From: Congregicoccus sp964517665
GTDB lineage: Bacteria > Verrucomicrobiota > Verrucomicrobiia > Opitutales > Opitutaceae
DNA: 32,542 nt
Reading direction: 5' to 3'
NCBI GenBank assembly: GCA_964517665.1
Contig: CAZFCY010000036.1
Span: forward strand, 1-32,542
In this document: positions 13,756 through 22,209 of the stretch, piece by piece
How the letters are laid out: each line of letters opens with the position of its first letter
How positions within the stretch are numbered: the first letter of the stretch is position 1
Program-made: the position numbers and the translations under genes
Notes under the pieces: generated by a model
Told to the model about the DNA's origin: nothing
Seen by the model: the letters and a program-made list of their open reading frames with translations, nothing else
Database searches by the model: none

Positions 13756-16575
13756 ATGAACTCCCGATTTCTTATACTATCGCTTTATATCGGATTGCTT
13801 TCCGCGCACGGCGCCGCGGCGGGCGCCCGTCCCGACGCGGACGACGAACTCTTCAGGGGCTTCGTTGCCCCGCCCGCGCAAGCACGTCCGTTTGTTCGCT
13901 GGTGGTGGAACGGAAACCGCGTCACGGCGGACGAAATCACACGGCAGCTCGACGTGCTGCAGGCGGCGGGAATCGGCGGTGTCGAAATCAATCCCATCGC
14001 CCTGCCCGCGGAATCCGAGGATGTCGGCGGCAGGCCACTTGTCTGGCTCAGCGGGGAATGGAACGAGCTGCTGGCATTCGCCGCGCGGGAGGCCGCGCGG
14101 CGGGGGATGATCACCGATCTGATCGTGGGCTCGGGCTGGCCGTTTGGCGGCGAATTCCTGAGCGAGGACCAGACCATCCAAAGGATCATCCCCCATGAGA
14201 TCCCGTATTCCGGAGGCCAGCCCATACGGGAGGACGAGGCGAGCCTTGTTCGGAAGGCGATGGCGGCGCGAACGCCCCGGTTGCTTCAGGAAAAAACGGG
14301 AAGCCGCGAGATCCGTTTCGTCCGCCTCGTGCCTGATGGGATCAGGGATGTTTCCGAAATCATCGACCTCACCGCCGAATACAGGGAAAACGGCGGAAGG
14401 ATCGAGCGCCTGGCGCCGCCGGGGGATTGCAAGCTCGCATATGGAGTGTTCGAGAGAAGCGTTAGAGAGGTCATGCATGGCGCGCCCGGCGCCGCCGGCC
14501 CGGTGATGAATCATTACGACAGAAACGTCACCACAGCCTATCTGGACCGCTTGAAGAAGATCACGGAAGACACGGGGACGCCGCTGAATGCCATCATCCG
14601 GGCTCTTTTTTGCGACAGCATCGAGCTTGCCGGAGCCAACTGGACCGACGGTTTCGACGAGATCTTTTACCATGAATACGGCTACAGGCTCGAGCCTTAT
14701 TATCCGGTGGTGTTCTACGACCCCTACAAGGGATATATCGAGCAATGGGCCGATCCCGGCTTCATGGACCGCGCGCGGCGGGTCCGGCACGACTACAATC
14801 GGCTGCTGGTCAAAACATTCCTCGACAATTTCACCAGGACGTTCCGCGATTTCTGCGCCGCCAACGGAGTCCTGAGCCGCTATCAGGCCTATGGAACCCC
14901 GCTGTTGATGGGAATGCTGGAAGGGAACATGATCCCCGACATTCCCGAGAGCAACAACTGGATCTACTCCGCCCCCATGCAAAGCGAGAATTGGGAGTGG
15001 AATCAACAACATGGCTACATGGTCTGGAACCTGCTCGCGGCTTCGGCCGGCCATCTCGCGGCCAGGGAGATCATAAGCAACGAGGCCATGACCAACACCA
15101 AGGGGGTGTTCAAGACCTCTCTCGACGAGATCAAACAGCACGACGACATGAATTTCATCTCGGGGATGAACCACACCGTGCTGCATGGTTACAACTACTC
15201 TCCCGCAGAGGCCGGCTTTCCCGGGTGGATCCGGTTCGGCACTTATTTCAGCGAGCGCAACTCATGGTGGCCCCATTTCCCCAAGTGGGTGGATTACAAC
15301 GCCAGGCTCTCGCATGTCTTCCAGCAGTCCCGGCCGGTCAAGACCATCGCCATCGTCGGCCCGCAGGGCGACGTCTGGTCCAACGCCGGATTGACGAGAG
15401 TGCCCTTTCACCTGACGCCGTGGTACTGTCACCGCCTCTGGGAGCCTCTCAGCCAGGCCGGAAGCTCCGCCGACTATATCACCGAATCCATCCTTCAACA
15501 GGGAAAGGCGGGCGACGGAACATTCAGTTTCGGCCCCATGGCTTACGAGGCAATCCTGCTGGCCGGGGTGGAATCCCTGGACCCGTCGACGGCGCGCGCG
15601 CTGCGCGACTTCGCGGAAAGCGGAGGAAAGCTTATCATCGTGGATGGCGCGCCACGAAGATCCCTGTCGATGCAAGACGCCGGCGCCGGCGATGCCGTGG
15701 TGCGCGAGGTGTTTTCGGATCTGGCGCGGAACCACCCGGATTCCGTCTTCATGTTCGAGGGTCCGAAATCCGAGGCGGAACTGCTTTCATGGACCCTCTC
15801 GGCTCTGGCGAGGACGGGAATCCGCGCCGACGTGACTCTCGAGCGCCCAAACCAGAGTGTATATCAAATGCGGATGGCGGCCGGAAACAGGGACATCTAT
15901 TTTTTCACGAACACAAACCGGGTGAAGACCGCGATATTCAATGCGGACTTTCCCACGGGAAACAAGATCCCGTGGGCATGGAACCCCGAGGCGGGCACGC
16001 GGGCTGTATATCCCCATGACGATGCCTCGAACCGACTGGAGATCGCGCTGCAGCCGCTGCAGTCCCTCCTGCTTGTGTTTGATCCCGACACAACCGGCGA
16101 GCAGGATGAGAGTGTCCGGGTGACGCCGGGCGCCGAGGTCATGGAGATAGAGGGGCCGTGGCGGGCAAGGTTCGACCACGTCGATGGGAGCACATTCGCG
16201 CGGAGCTTCGGGCGACTCATCGATTTCGGAACCTCCGAAGACGGAGAGTTGGGACGTTTCGCCGGCACTGTGACCTACTCCACCTCGTTCCATTCCGACG
16301 GTTCCGGCACATGGCTGGAACTCGGAAAGATAAACAAGGGCGTTGTTGAAGTCTTCATCAACGGCCGGCCGGCGGGGGTGAAGTGGTATGGCCGCCCGTT
16401 GTTTCCAATCGAAGGGTTGCTCGAACGGGGCGAGAACCGGCTGGAAATCCGATATGTCACGGTCCTGAGCAACTATGCCCGGAGTCTTCAGAACAATCCG
16501 ACCGCCGCCTTTTGGACGCGCGGCTTCAATCAGATACCGATGGGCATCGAGGGTGGCGCCAGGATTCTTCGTTGA
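13756..16575 (+). CDS. Secreted GH106-type alpha-L-rhamnosidase
   Basis: A 939-residue secreted enzyme. The signal peptide is about residues 1-23 (ILSLYIGLLSAHGAAAG). The catalytic region opens with the GH106 landmarks RPFVRWWWNGNRVT and LQAAGIGGVEINPIALP, then EWNELLAFAAREAARRGM and LIVGSGWPFGGEFL. The region FCDSIELAGANWTDGF is the type of acidic segment expected in the active site. The C-terminal quarter looks like a galactose-binding beta-sandwich (GTWLELGKINKGVVEVFINGRPAGVKWYGRP). Family members remove alpha-L-rhamnose from pectic or algal glycans. It lies after the D-threonine-aldolase operon, with its own start close behind a small secreted-peptide frame. It converges on the next gene. 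Confidence 0.87.
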   Translation: MNSRFLILSLYIGLLSAHGAAAGARPDADDELFRGFVAPPAQARPFVRWWWNGNRVTADEITRQLDVLQAAGIGGVEINPIALPAESEDVGGRPLVWLSGEWNELLAFAAREAARRGMITDLIVGSGWPFGGEFLSEDQTIQRIIPHEIPYSGGQPIREDEASLVRKAMAARTPRLLQEKTGSREIRFVRLVPDGIRDVSEIIDLTAEYRENGGRIERLAPPGDCKLAYGVFERSVREVMHGAPGAAGPVMNHYDRNVTTAYLDRLKKITEDTGTPLNAIIRALFCDSIELAGANWTDGFDEIFYHEYGYRLEPYYPVVFYDPYKGYIEQWADPGFMDRARRVRHDYNRLLVKTFLDNFTRTFRDFCAANGVLSRYQAYGTPLLMGMLEGNMIPDIPESNNWIYSAPMQSENWEWNQQHGYMVWNLLAASAGHLAAREIISNEAMTNTKGVFKTSLDEIKQHDDMNFISGMNHTVLHGYNYSPAEAGFPGWIRFGTYFSERNSWWPHFPKWVDYNARLSHVFQQSRPVKTIAIVGPQGDVWSNAGLTRVPFHLTPWYCHRLWEPLSQAGSSADYITESILQQGKAGDGTFSFGPMAYEAILLAGVESLDPSTARALRDFAESGGKLIIVDGAPRRSLSMQDAGAGDAVVREVFSDLARNHPDSVFMFEGPKSEAELLSWTLSALARTGIRADVTLERPNQSVYQMRMAAGNRDIYFFTNTNRVKTAIFNADFPTGNKIPWAWNPEAGTRAVYPHDDASNRLEIALQPLQSLLLVFDPDTTGEQDESVRVTPGAEVMEIEGPWRARFDHVDGSTFARSFGRLIDFGTSEDGELGRFAGTVTYSTSFHSDGSGTWLELGKINKGVVEVFINGRPAGVKWYGRPLFPIEGLLERGENRLEIRYVTVLSNYARSLQNNPTAAFWTRGFNQIPMGIEGGARILR

Positions 16576-16600
16576 TATTCTCCGCGCCCGTCGTCCTGCG

Positions 16601-16615
16601 AGCCCGCGCCGGGCT
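16601..16615. terminator. Short GC hairpin between convergent genes
   Basis: AGCCCG-CGC-CGGGCT forms a 6-bp stem with a 3-base loop in the 68 bases separating the rhamnosidase stop from the stop of the minus-strand gene. No T-run follows on either strand, so termination by this hairpin alone is uncertain. Confidence 0.35.
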
Positions 16616-16643
16616 ACGAGCGCATGGCCAGCGCCGGCTCGGC

Positions 16644-18113
16644 TTATCGCTTCAGGTGGAGCACCGCGTCGCCGGAGAACGGCGCGGTAAACGACTCGGC
16701 GCCAGCCGACGATTGCAGATGTCCCGTTCCGGCCACGCGGCCGGCAGTGGGGTCGTACCATTCGAACTGGTATGAGCCGGCGGGAAGCTCGACCGAGAAT
16801 GTCGTGTCGGCCGCGGGCTGGTAGATCAAGTATTCCCGGCCGGGCTGGGCGATACAGTAGCCAGTCGTGGCGAGATCCGGGCGAGGGATGGCGGCGGCCA
16901 GGTCGATCTTTTCGGCATAGAGCCTGGCCCGCCCCAAAGCGGCGCGCATCGTTTCCCAATAGGGATCGGGCGTCATCCCGAAGTAAGGCTCATCGGGATT
17001 GGTCCCTCCCGGATGATTGCGGCCGACGCTCTTTCCCTCGGTGCGCGCGAGATGGGGATCCATGAAGAGAAGCTGATATCCGCGCAGGAAGTTCTCCCAG
17101 ACCCAGGCTTGCTGGCGGGCCGGACCATGTTGCTTGAGGATATCCCAAGTGTAGCCGTGGTCGCTGTCCACGATCACCACCTTGGAGCCGTCGGCGACCG
17201 GAGGATCCTCGAAGTAGCCGGACTTGCAGGACGGGGAAACCCAGTCGGCGGGGCTGGACATCAACTCCGCGTGCGCGGTTTTGCCGGGAAAGTGCGCCGT
17301 CATGCCCACCGGATGCTGCCGGGGTTTCGTCCGCTCGTAGTTGTGGATGAAATCGACCATGTGATATTGCCACGCGGTGCTGTGGTTGTTGGCCTCGTTG
17401 GCGATCTCATAGAGCACGTTGTCGAGGTCGTTCACGGTGTCGATGACCTTGCGGACAAAGGCTTCCTGAGTCGCGGTGACGTCGGGGAACTCGAGCGTGG
17501 AGGCTCCGTGGCTGGCGCCCGCGTCGACGGAATTGATATTGTTGCGCCCATCGTAAGGGAAGCCATCGGTCTCGTTCCGGTTGTGCTTCCAGGCATAGCC
17601 TTGGAAAAGCATGATCGAAACGTAGATGCCGCGATCGCGCGCGGCGATGACGCGGGCCCGCACGCGATCAAACCAGTCCTGGTTGAACCTGGTCAGATCG
17701 AATTTCGGTTTTCCGTCGGTGGCCAGGCCGGGGCCGGTCCGTTGCCACGGTTGCGGCTCCCAGCGAAATGGTCCTCCGTTCGGGCCCTGATCCGAATACG
17801 GCACGTCCCAGACCCAGCCGCGGAAAAAGTTGTGGTGGCGCGCGACAAGGAAATCGAGGTAGCCCTCGTAATCGAAAGCCTCCGGATGTTCCCTGCCCTG
17901 GTCCGTGGCGAAATTTGCCCAGGTGTGGGAACCGGTCAGGTAGATCACATGGCCGGAGCCATCTGTGAAATAGCGCGGGTTCGACTCGAGCCGGCGCAAG
18001 GGCCCGGTCCCGGTGGTGGAAGCGGCGCAGACCGCGGAATGGAGGGCGGACGCGCAGAGAAGCGCGACGGCGAGCTTCAGAACGTTCGCCGGACCGTGAT
18101 GACGACGGGGCAT
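16644..18113 (-). CDS. Secreted GH-like enzyme with collagen-binding-like C-terminal domain
   Basis: The chosen ATG gives 489 residues; a GTG 11 codons upstream (18146) is the alternative. The ATG start begins MPRRHH and leads straight into a signal peptide (VLKLAVALLCASALHSAVCA). The body has the NPRYFTDGSGHVIYLTGSHTWANF opening and the LYEIANEANNHST motif of TIM-barrel hydrolases related to GH5 and DUF4038 proteins; the Glu in NEAN is a candidate acid/base. The last about 65 residues (YQPAADTTFSVELP...FEWYDPTAGRVAG) match the putative collagen-binding domain that also ends the divergent gene at 18435. Substrate is unknown; a polysaccharide side chain is likely from the neighbourhood. It is transcribed toward the rhamnosidase. 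Confidence 0.75.
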   Translation of the reverse strand: MPRRHHGPANVLKLAVALLCASALHSAVCAASTTGTGPLRRLESNPRYFTDGSGHVIYLTGSHTWANFATDQGREHPEAFDYEGYLDFLVARHHNFFRGWVWDVPYSDQGPNGGPFRWEPQPWQRTGPGLATDGKPKFDLTRFNQDWFDRVRARVIAARDRGIYVSIMLFQGYAWKHNRNETDGFPYDGRNNINSVDAGASHGASTLEFPDVTATQEAFVRKVIDTVNDLDNVLYEIANEANNHSTAWQYHMVDFIHNYERTKPRQHPVGMTAHFPGKTAHAELMSSPADWVSPSCKSGYFEDPPVADGSKVVIVDSDHGYTWDILKQHGPARQQAWVWENFLRGYQLLFMDPHLARTEGKSVGRNHPGGTNPDEPYFGMTPDPYWETMRAALGRARLYAEKIDLAAAIPRPDLATTGYCIAQPGREYLIYQPAADTTFSVELPAGSYQFEWYDPTAGRVAGTGHLQSSAGAESFTAPFSGDAVLHLKR

Positions 18114-18149
18114 GGTGAGGAGGCAGACATCTGCGGGGTCCGGCACGGC

Positions 18150-18183
18150 GGCACAACGGCCTTCGTCCTTGATCTGTGAAGTG
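18150..18183 (-). promoter_or_regulatory. Degenerate copy F of the hairpin/TTG module (candidate)
   Basis: On the minus strand, CACTTCACAGATCAAGG (complement of 18167-18183) shares its first 11 bases with copy D, but the stem is broken and one base is inserted in the loop. A TTG follows at nearly the same offset as in the other copies (complement of 18153-18155). It lies upstream of the minus-strand glycosidase. The match is short and may be chance. Confidence 0.25.
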
Positions 18184-18434
18184 TGTGGGAGGCTTTATGG
18201 ATCAAGTAGCGGGAGGGTTGTCGGCCCGCCCGCGCTTGGGTCCAACTCACTCGAGTTGGAGTCCCCCTTGGTCACTTGCTTCTGAAATCCCGCGCATCAT
18301 GCGCAGGATGAAGGAACCCGGATCTCGAAGTTCGAAACCCCGAAACAAACTCAATTCCCTGCCTTGGCCTTTGTGGCTCCAAACTCCGATTGATCGGAAA
18401 GGGATGAACCACGCAGGCACGAAGGTTGAAGAGA
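18184..18434. other. Intergenic region between divergent glycosidase genes
   Basis: No gene is apparent. It holds a small dyad CCAACTC-ACTC-GAGTTGG (about 18242-18259) and an AT-moderate tract with TTCGAAACCCCGAAAC-type sequence (18330-18350). Promoters for both flanking genes must lie in or near this interval, but no clear -35/-10 pair stands out. Confidence 0.45.
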
Positions 18435-20177
18435 ATGATGTCACCGCACAACAGCTTCCAGACGATGTCGTTGGTCTTATCGAGATCCGGGAACCCATTC
18501 CGGCGCTTATCGGCTTTCGGGGTCGTTCGTTCCGCGGTGCTGCTCACGGGATTGGTGATCGCGCCGATGCCGCGCCTGTCGGCGGACGATTCCTCCCGTG
18601 CGCGCGCCTGGCAGCGGTGGGAACACTCGCTGACAAGCACCGCCGACTACGCGAACCCGTATGCCGGCGTCACCTTGCGCGTGCGCTACTCCGGGCCGGG
18701 CGATCGCGAGCTTCACGCCTACGGGTTCTGGGATGGAGGCCGGACGTTTCGCATCCGCTGCGCCTTTCCCACGCCGGGAACCTGGCGCTGGGAAACCGCG
18801 TGCTCGGACCCTGCCAACACCGGGCTGCACGGGCAGCGCGGCGCCGTCGAGGTGCGACCCTATCGCGGCAACCATGCGTTGTATCGACACGGCTTCTTGC
18901 GCGTGAGCGAGGATCGCCGCCATCTGGCTTTCGCGGATGGCACGCCATTCCTGTGGATGGGGGACACGGCGTGGGCCGCGCCCTATCGCGCCACTGACCG
19001 CGAATGGGAAACGTATCTGGCCGATCGGACGGCGAAACACTTCTCGTTGATCCAGATCACCACGCCGCCGCGCTGGGGCCCGGCCGACCGGGCGGAGAGG
19101 GAGCCCTTCTCCGGCGAGGGCATCGACCGGTGGAATCCCGCCTACTGGCAGGCGGTTGACCGCAAGATCCAACGCGCCAATGAAGCCGGTTTCGTGGTGT
19201 TCTACACCGGCTTGATGGAGCCGACCCTCCGCTATCCGCCCGCCGACCAGGCGTGCCTCTTCGCGCGCAACCTCGTCGCCCGGCTCTTCGGCAACTTCGT
19301 GATCTTCTCGCCCAGCTTTGACAGCCGGCCGACCCCGCTCGCGCACGAGGTCGGCCGCGCCATCCGCGACGCGACGACGGCGCACCTGATCACCCAGCAC
19401 CCCGGCACCGGTTCCGGCACGCCGCGGCCGGAATTCGCGCTCTACCACGCCGACCAGCCCTACATGGATTTTATTGCCGTGCAGAGCGGGCACAACAACG
19501 GCAACCGCGAACTCTGCGCCCGCCAGGCCATCGATTGGGCACTCGATTTGTGCCACCACGAGCCGCGCAAACCCGTCGTCAATGTCGAGGCGATGTACGA
19601 CGGCCACGGCGATCGGGCCTGGCAGGCCGTGGATGCGCGCGGCCTCGGCTGGCGGAGCTGGCTGTCGGGTTCGATGGGCTACACCTACGGGGCCGGCGAC
19701 ACGCAGCCCAAAGTTCCCGGCGGCAGCGGCGGCATCTGGCGCTGGTCGGAAGATCCCGACGCGTTCGATCACTGGGCGAAGGCGCTGAAATGGAAGAGTT
19801 CCACGCAGATGAAATATATGCGTGATTTCTTCGCCGCCTTCGCATGGTGGCGGCTGGAGCCGGCGCACGAACTGATTCGCAACCAGCCGGAGGAAGCGGT
19901 TCGGCGCATGGCGCTGGCCCGGATCCCCCGGCATGATTTCGCGGTCGCCTACCTGCCGGACAACGAGGCGATCGAGGTGGACGTTTCAGGGTTCTCGGCT
20001 CCGCTGCGCGCGCGGTGGTTCGATCCGCGCGGTGGCGGCTCCCGCCGCGTGCCGGGCACGATTTCGAACGTGGGCATCCAGCGTTTCACCTCTCCGGGAG
20101 GAGGCGATTGGGTCCTGGTCCTGAAGTCGGTGCCCGGGCCGTGGACGGAGCGCGTGGACGGCCTGCATTGGAGATAA
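18435..20177 (+). CDS. Secreted GH140-like enzyme (DUF5060-DUF4038-collagen-binding)
   Basis: A 580-residue secreted glycosidase candidate. The signal peptide is residues about 24-50 (RSAVLLTGLVIAPMPRLSA). A DUF5060 beta-sandwich follows (NPYAGVTLRVRYSGPGDRELHAYGFWDGG...TPGTWRWE), then a DUF4038 TIM barrel starting FADGTPFLWMGDTAW. The C-terminal collagen-binding-like domain is VAYLPDNEAIEVDVSGF...ARWFDPRGG. This domain order matches GH140, whose characterised member is an apiosidase acting on rhamnogalacturonan II. The start is the ATG at 18435, preceded by GAAGAGA. A TTG three codons upstream is less likely. It diverges from the minus-strand enzyme with the same C-terminal domain, and is followed 48 bases later by a sulfatase. 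Confidence 0.77.
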   Translation: MMSPHNSFQTMSLVLSRSGNPFRRLSAFGVVRSAVLLTGLVIAPMPRLSADDSSRARAWQRWEHSLTSTADYANPYAGVTLRVRYSGPGDRELHAYGFWDGGRTFRIRCAFPTPGTWRWETACSDPANTGLHGQRGAVEVRPYRGNHALYRHGFLRVSEDRRHLAFADGTPFLWMGDTAWAAPYRATDREWETYLADRTAKHFSLIQITTPPRWGPADRAEREPFSGEGIDRWNPAYWQAVDRKIQRANEAGFVVFYTGLMEPTLRYPPADQACLFARNLVARLFGNFVIFSPSFDSRPTPLAHEVGRAIRDATTAHLITQHPGTGSGTPRPEFALYHADQPYMDFIAVQSGHNNGNRELCARQAIDWALDLCHHEPRKPVVNVEAMYDGHGDRAWQAVDARGLGWRSWLSGSMGYTYGAGDTQPKVPGGSGGIWRWSEDPDAFDHWAKALKWKSSTQMKYMRDFFAAFAWWRLEPAHELIRNQPEEAVRRMALARIPRHDFAVAYLPDNEAIEVDVSGFSAPLRARWFDPRGGGSRRVPGTISNVGIQRFTSPGGGDWVLVLKSVPGPWTERVDGLHWR

Positions 20178-20225
20178 TCCTCGCCGGCGGTTGCATGAAT
20201 TATAGATACTTCCGGCAACGCGCCC

Positions 20226-21806
20226 ATGAGAAGGATGCTTCATCTTGCCGTGTTGTTATTGGCGGCGGTGCCGGGCCGCGCCGCAACGGCCGAAAGCCCG
20301 GAACGAAAGCCCAACATCCTTCTCATTCTCGTCGACGACATGGGTTTTTCCGACCTCGGCTGCCATGGCGGCGAGATCCCGACGCCCAACATCGACCGGC
20401 TCGCCGCCGGGGGCCTGCGTTTCACGCAATTCTATAACACCGGCCGCTGCTGCCCAACCCGCGCCAGCCTGCTCACCGGCCTCTATTCGCATCAGACTGG
20501 CGTCGGCTACATGACCCGCGACCAGGAACTACCCGGGTATCGCGGACGACTGAACGACTCCTGCGTGACACTCGCCGAAGTGCTCCGCCCCGCCGGTTAC
20601 TTCACCGCCATCAGCGGCAAGTGGCACGTCGGACAGGAACACGGTGTTGTCCCATGGGAACGCGGTTTCGAGCGCAGCTTCGAAGCCCAGGGCGGTTTCT
20701 ACCGGGCGTCCGATCGAATCGCCAGATTGTTTCTCAACGGCGAAGCACTGGCCAACGACGACGCGCGCATGCCGAAAAACTGGTATATCACCGACCTGTG
20801 GACGGACTTCGGGCTGAAATTCATCGATGAAGCCCGCGCGGCGCAAAAACCCTTCTTTCTCTATCTTGCGCACAATGCTCCGCACTTTCCGTTGCAGGCA
20901 TCCGCGGAGGATATCGCCAGGTTCCGCGGTCGTTACAAGGCAGGCTGGGACCGCCTTCGCAATGAGCGTCTCGCGCGGCAGGTCGCCTCCGGTTTGATCG
21001 ATCCTGCCTGGGAGCTTTCACCGCGTCCCGAGGAGGTGAAGGCATGGGATGATCTCACCGCGGAGGAGCAGGACCGCTTCGATCATATGATGGCCGTCTA
21101 CGCCGCCTGCGTCCACCGGCTCGATCTCGCCGTGGGGCGGCTGGTGGATGGACTCCGTGAACGCGGCGAGCTCGACAACACCTTGATTCTTTTTCTCAGC
21201 GACAACGGCGGCAATGCCGAGTCGGGTTCCGATGGCCGCACCGAAGGCGATCCCACCGAGGGCGGCTCGATATGGTATTGCGGCGGATCCTGGGCGCTCC
21301 TGCAAAACACCCCTTTCCGCCGCTCCAAGCGTTTCAACCACGAGGGCGGCATCGCGACGCCATTGATCGTTCACTGGCCGGCCGGCATCCGCGCACATGG
21401 AGAAACTCGCGAGCAAGTCGGTCATGTCATCGATCTCATGCCAACGCTGGCCGAGATCGGCGGCGCAACCTACCCCGCCGAATTTCACGGACACGTCATT
21501 CCACCAGCCGAAGGCCGGAGTCTCGTTCCGGCCTTTGCCAACCTTCCAATCGAGCGTGATGCGCTCTATTGGGAACACCAGGGCAACGCCGCCATTCGCG
21601 TGGGCAGTTGGAAACTCGTTCGCGCCGGCCGCGAAGGCGCATGGGAGCTCTACGATCTGAAAAGAGATCGCACCGAACTCCACGATCTCGCCGCGCGGAA
21701 CCCCCGGCGCGTGCGCGAGCTTGGCGCGAAATGGAAGGCGTGGGCCGAGCGCGCAAATGTCCTGCCCTCCCCTCCGCCCCGGAAAGCTCTCGCAAAGGAG
21801 CCATGA
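20226..21806 (+). CDS. Secreted arylsulfatase (S1 family)
   Basis: A 526-residue type I sulfatase. The signal peptide is about residues 1-22. ILLILVDDMGFSDLGCHGG supplies the first metal-binding Asp pair (37-38). The maturation motif C-x-P-x-R appears as CCPTR, with Cys75 the residue converted to formylglycine. SGKWHVG, HNAPHFPLQ and FLSDNGG supply further active-site residues. The C-terminal SWKLVRAGREGAWELYDLKRD is the usual sulfatase tail. Exported sulfatases remove sulfate esters from glycans. The activating enzyme is not encoded here. It follows the GH140-like gene after 48 bases and is probably co-transcribed. Substrate subfamily cannot be assigned by eye. Confidence 0.93.
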   Translation: MRRMLHLAVLLLAAVPGRAATAESPERKPNILLILVDDMGFSDLGCHGGEIPTPNIDRLAAGGLRFTQFYNTGRCCPTRASLLTGLYSHQTGVGYMTRDQELPGYRGRLNDSCVTLAEVLRPAGYFTAISGKWHVGQEHGVVPWERGFERSFEAQGGFYRASDRIARLFLNGEALANDDARMPKNWYITDLWTDFGLKFIDEARAAQKPFFLYLAHNAPHFPLQASAEDIARFRGRYKAGWDRLRNERLARQVASGLIDPAWELSPRPEEVKAWDDLTAEEQDRFDHMMAVYAACVHRLDLAVGRLVDGLRERGELDNTLILFLSDNGGNAESGSDGRTEGDPTEGGSIWYCGGSWALLQNTPFRRSKRFNHEGGIATPLIVHWPAGIRAHGETREQVGHVIDLMPTLAEIGGATYPAEFHGHVIPPAEGRSLVPAFANLPIERDALYWEHQGNAAIRVGSWKLVRAGREGAWELYDLKRDRTELHDLAARNPRRVRELGAKWKAWAERANVLPSPPPRKALAKEP

Positions 21807-21890
21807 AGCTGCAGGCTGCGTGCTGAGAGCATTGCGTATATGGTGAATCGCTTGCGGGTTCATTCCCCGAAGCCTGCTTCGGCGCCGGGG

Positions 21891-21957
21891 GCAGGAGCGG
21901 CTTCAGCCGCGATCGAACGCGCATCCGCTCGCGAATCGCGGCTGAAGCCGCTCCTGC
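21891..21957. repeat. REP-type hairpin, copy 2
   Basis: Perfect 23-bp arms (21891-21913 and 21935-21957) enclose 21 bases. The inner 21 bp of each arm are the same sequence as REP copy 1 at 4025-4094. The spacer matches the reverse complement of copy 1's spacer at its ends, so the two copies are in opposite orientation. It sits in a gene-free gap after the sulfatase and could serve as an mRNA-stabilising or terminating hairpin. Confidence 0.9.
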
Positions 21958-22209
21958 ATTTCCGTCAATGCCTCGGGGCTCGCCCCGAGCATCCTTGCTC
22001 GACACGGCGTGGCCTCCGTTCGGCGCTTATCAGATCAAGCTCGAACGAGATTGCCCGCGGCCAGGCAGGTCGATGTGACGTGTCGTCGAGATGAACATGG
22101 ACACGAAACGTTGCGGCGTTGAGCAGGCGCGGAAACGCGCGCGCGCAGCGGATCGCTGCGAGTCCGCCTCTTCGCTTTGCCGGCTTATGCGCTGACCAGG
22201 CAGTCTTCG
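21958..22209. other. Gene-free interval upstream of the cytochrome-sorbosone dehydrogenase
   Basis: The 403 bases from 21807 to 22209 carry no convincing gene. Besides the REP hairpin there is a GC-rich hairpin CTCGGGGC-TC-GCCCCGAG at 21972-21989. The rest is unstructured by eye, and no strong promoter motif precedes the ATG at 22210. Confidence 0.5.
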
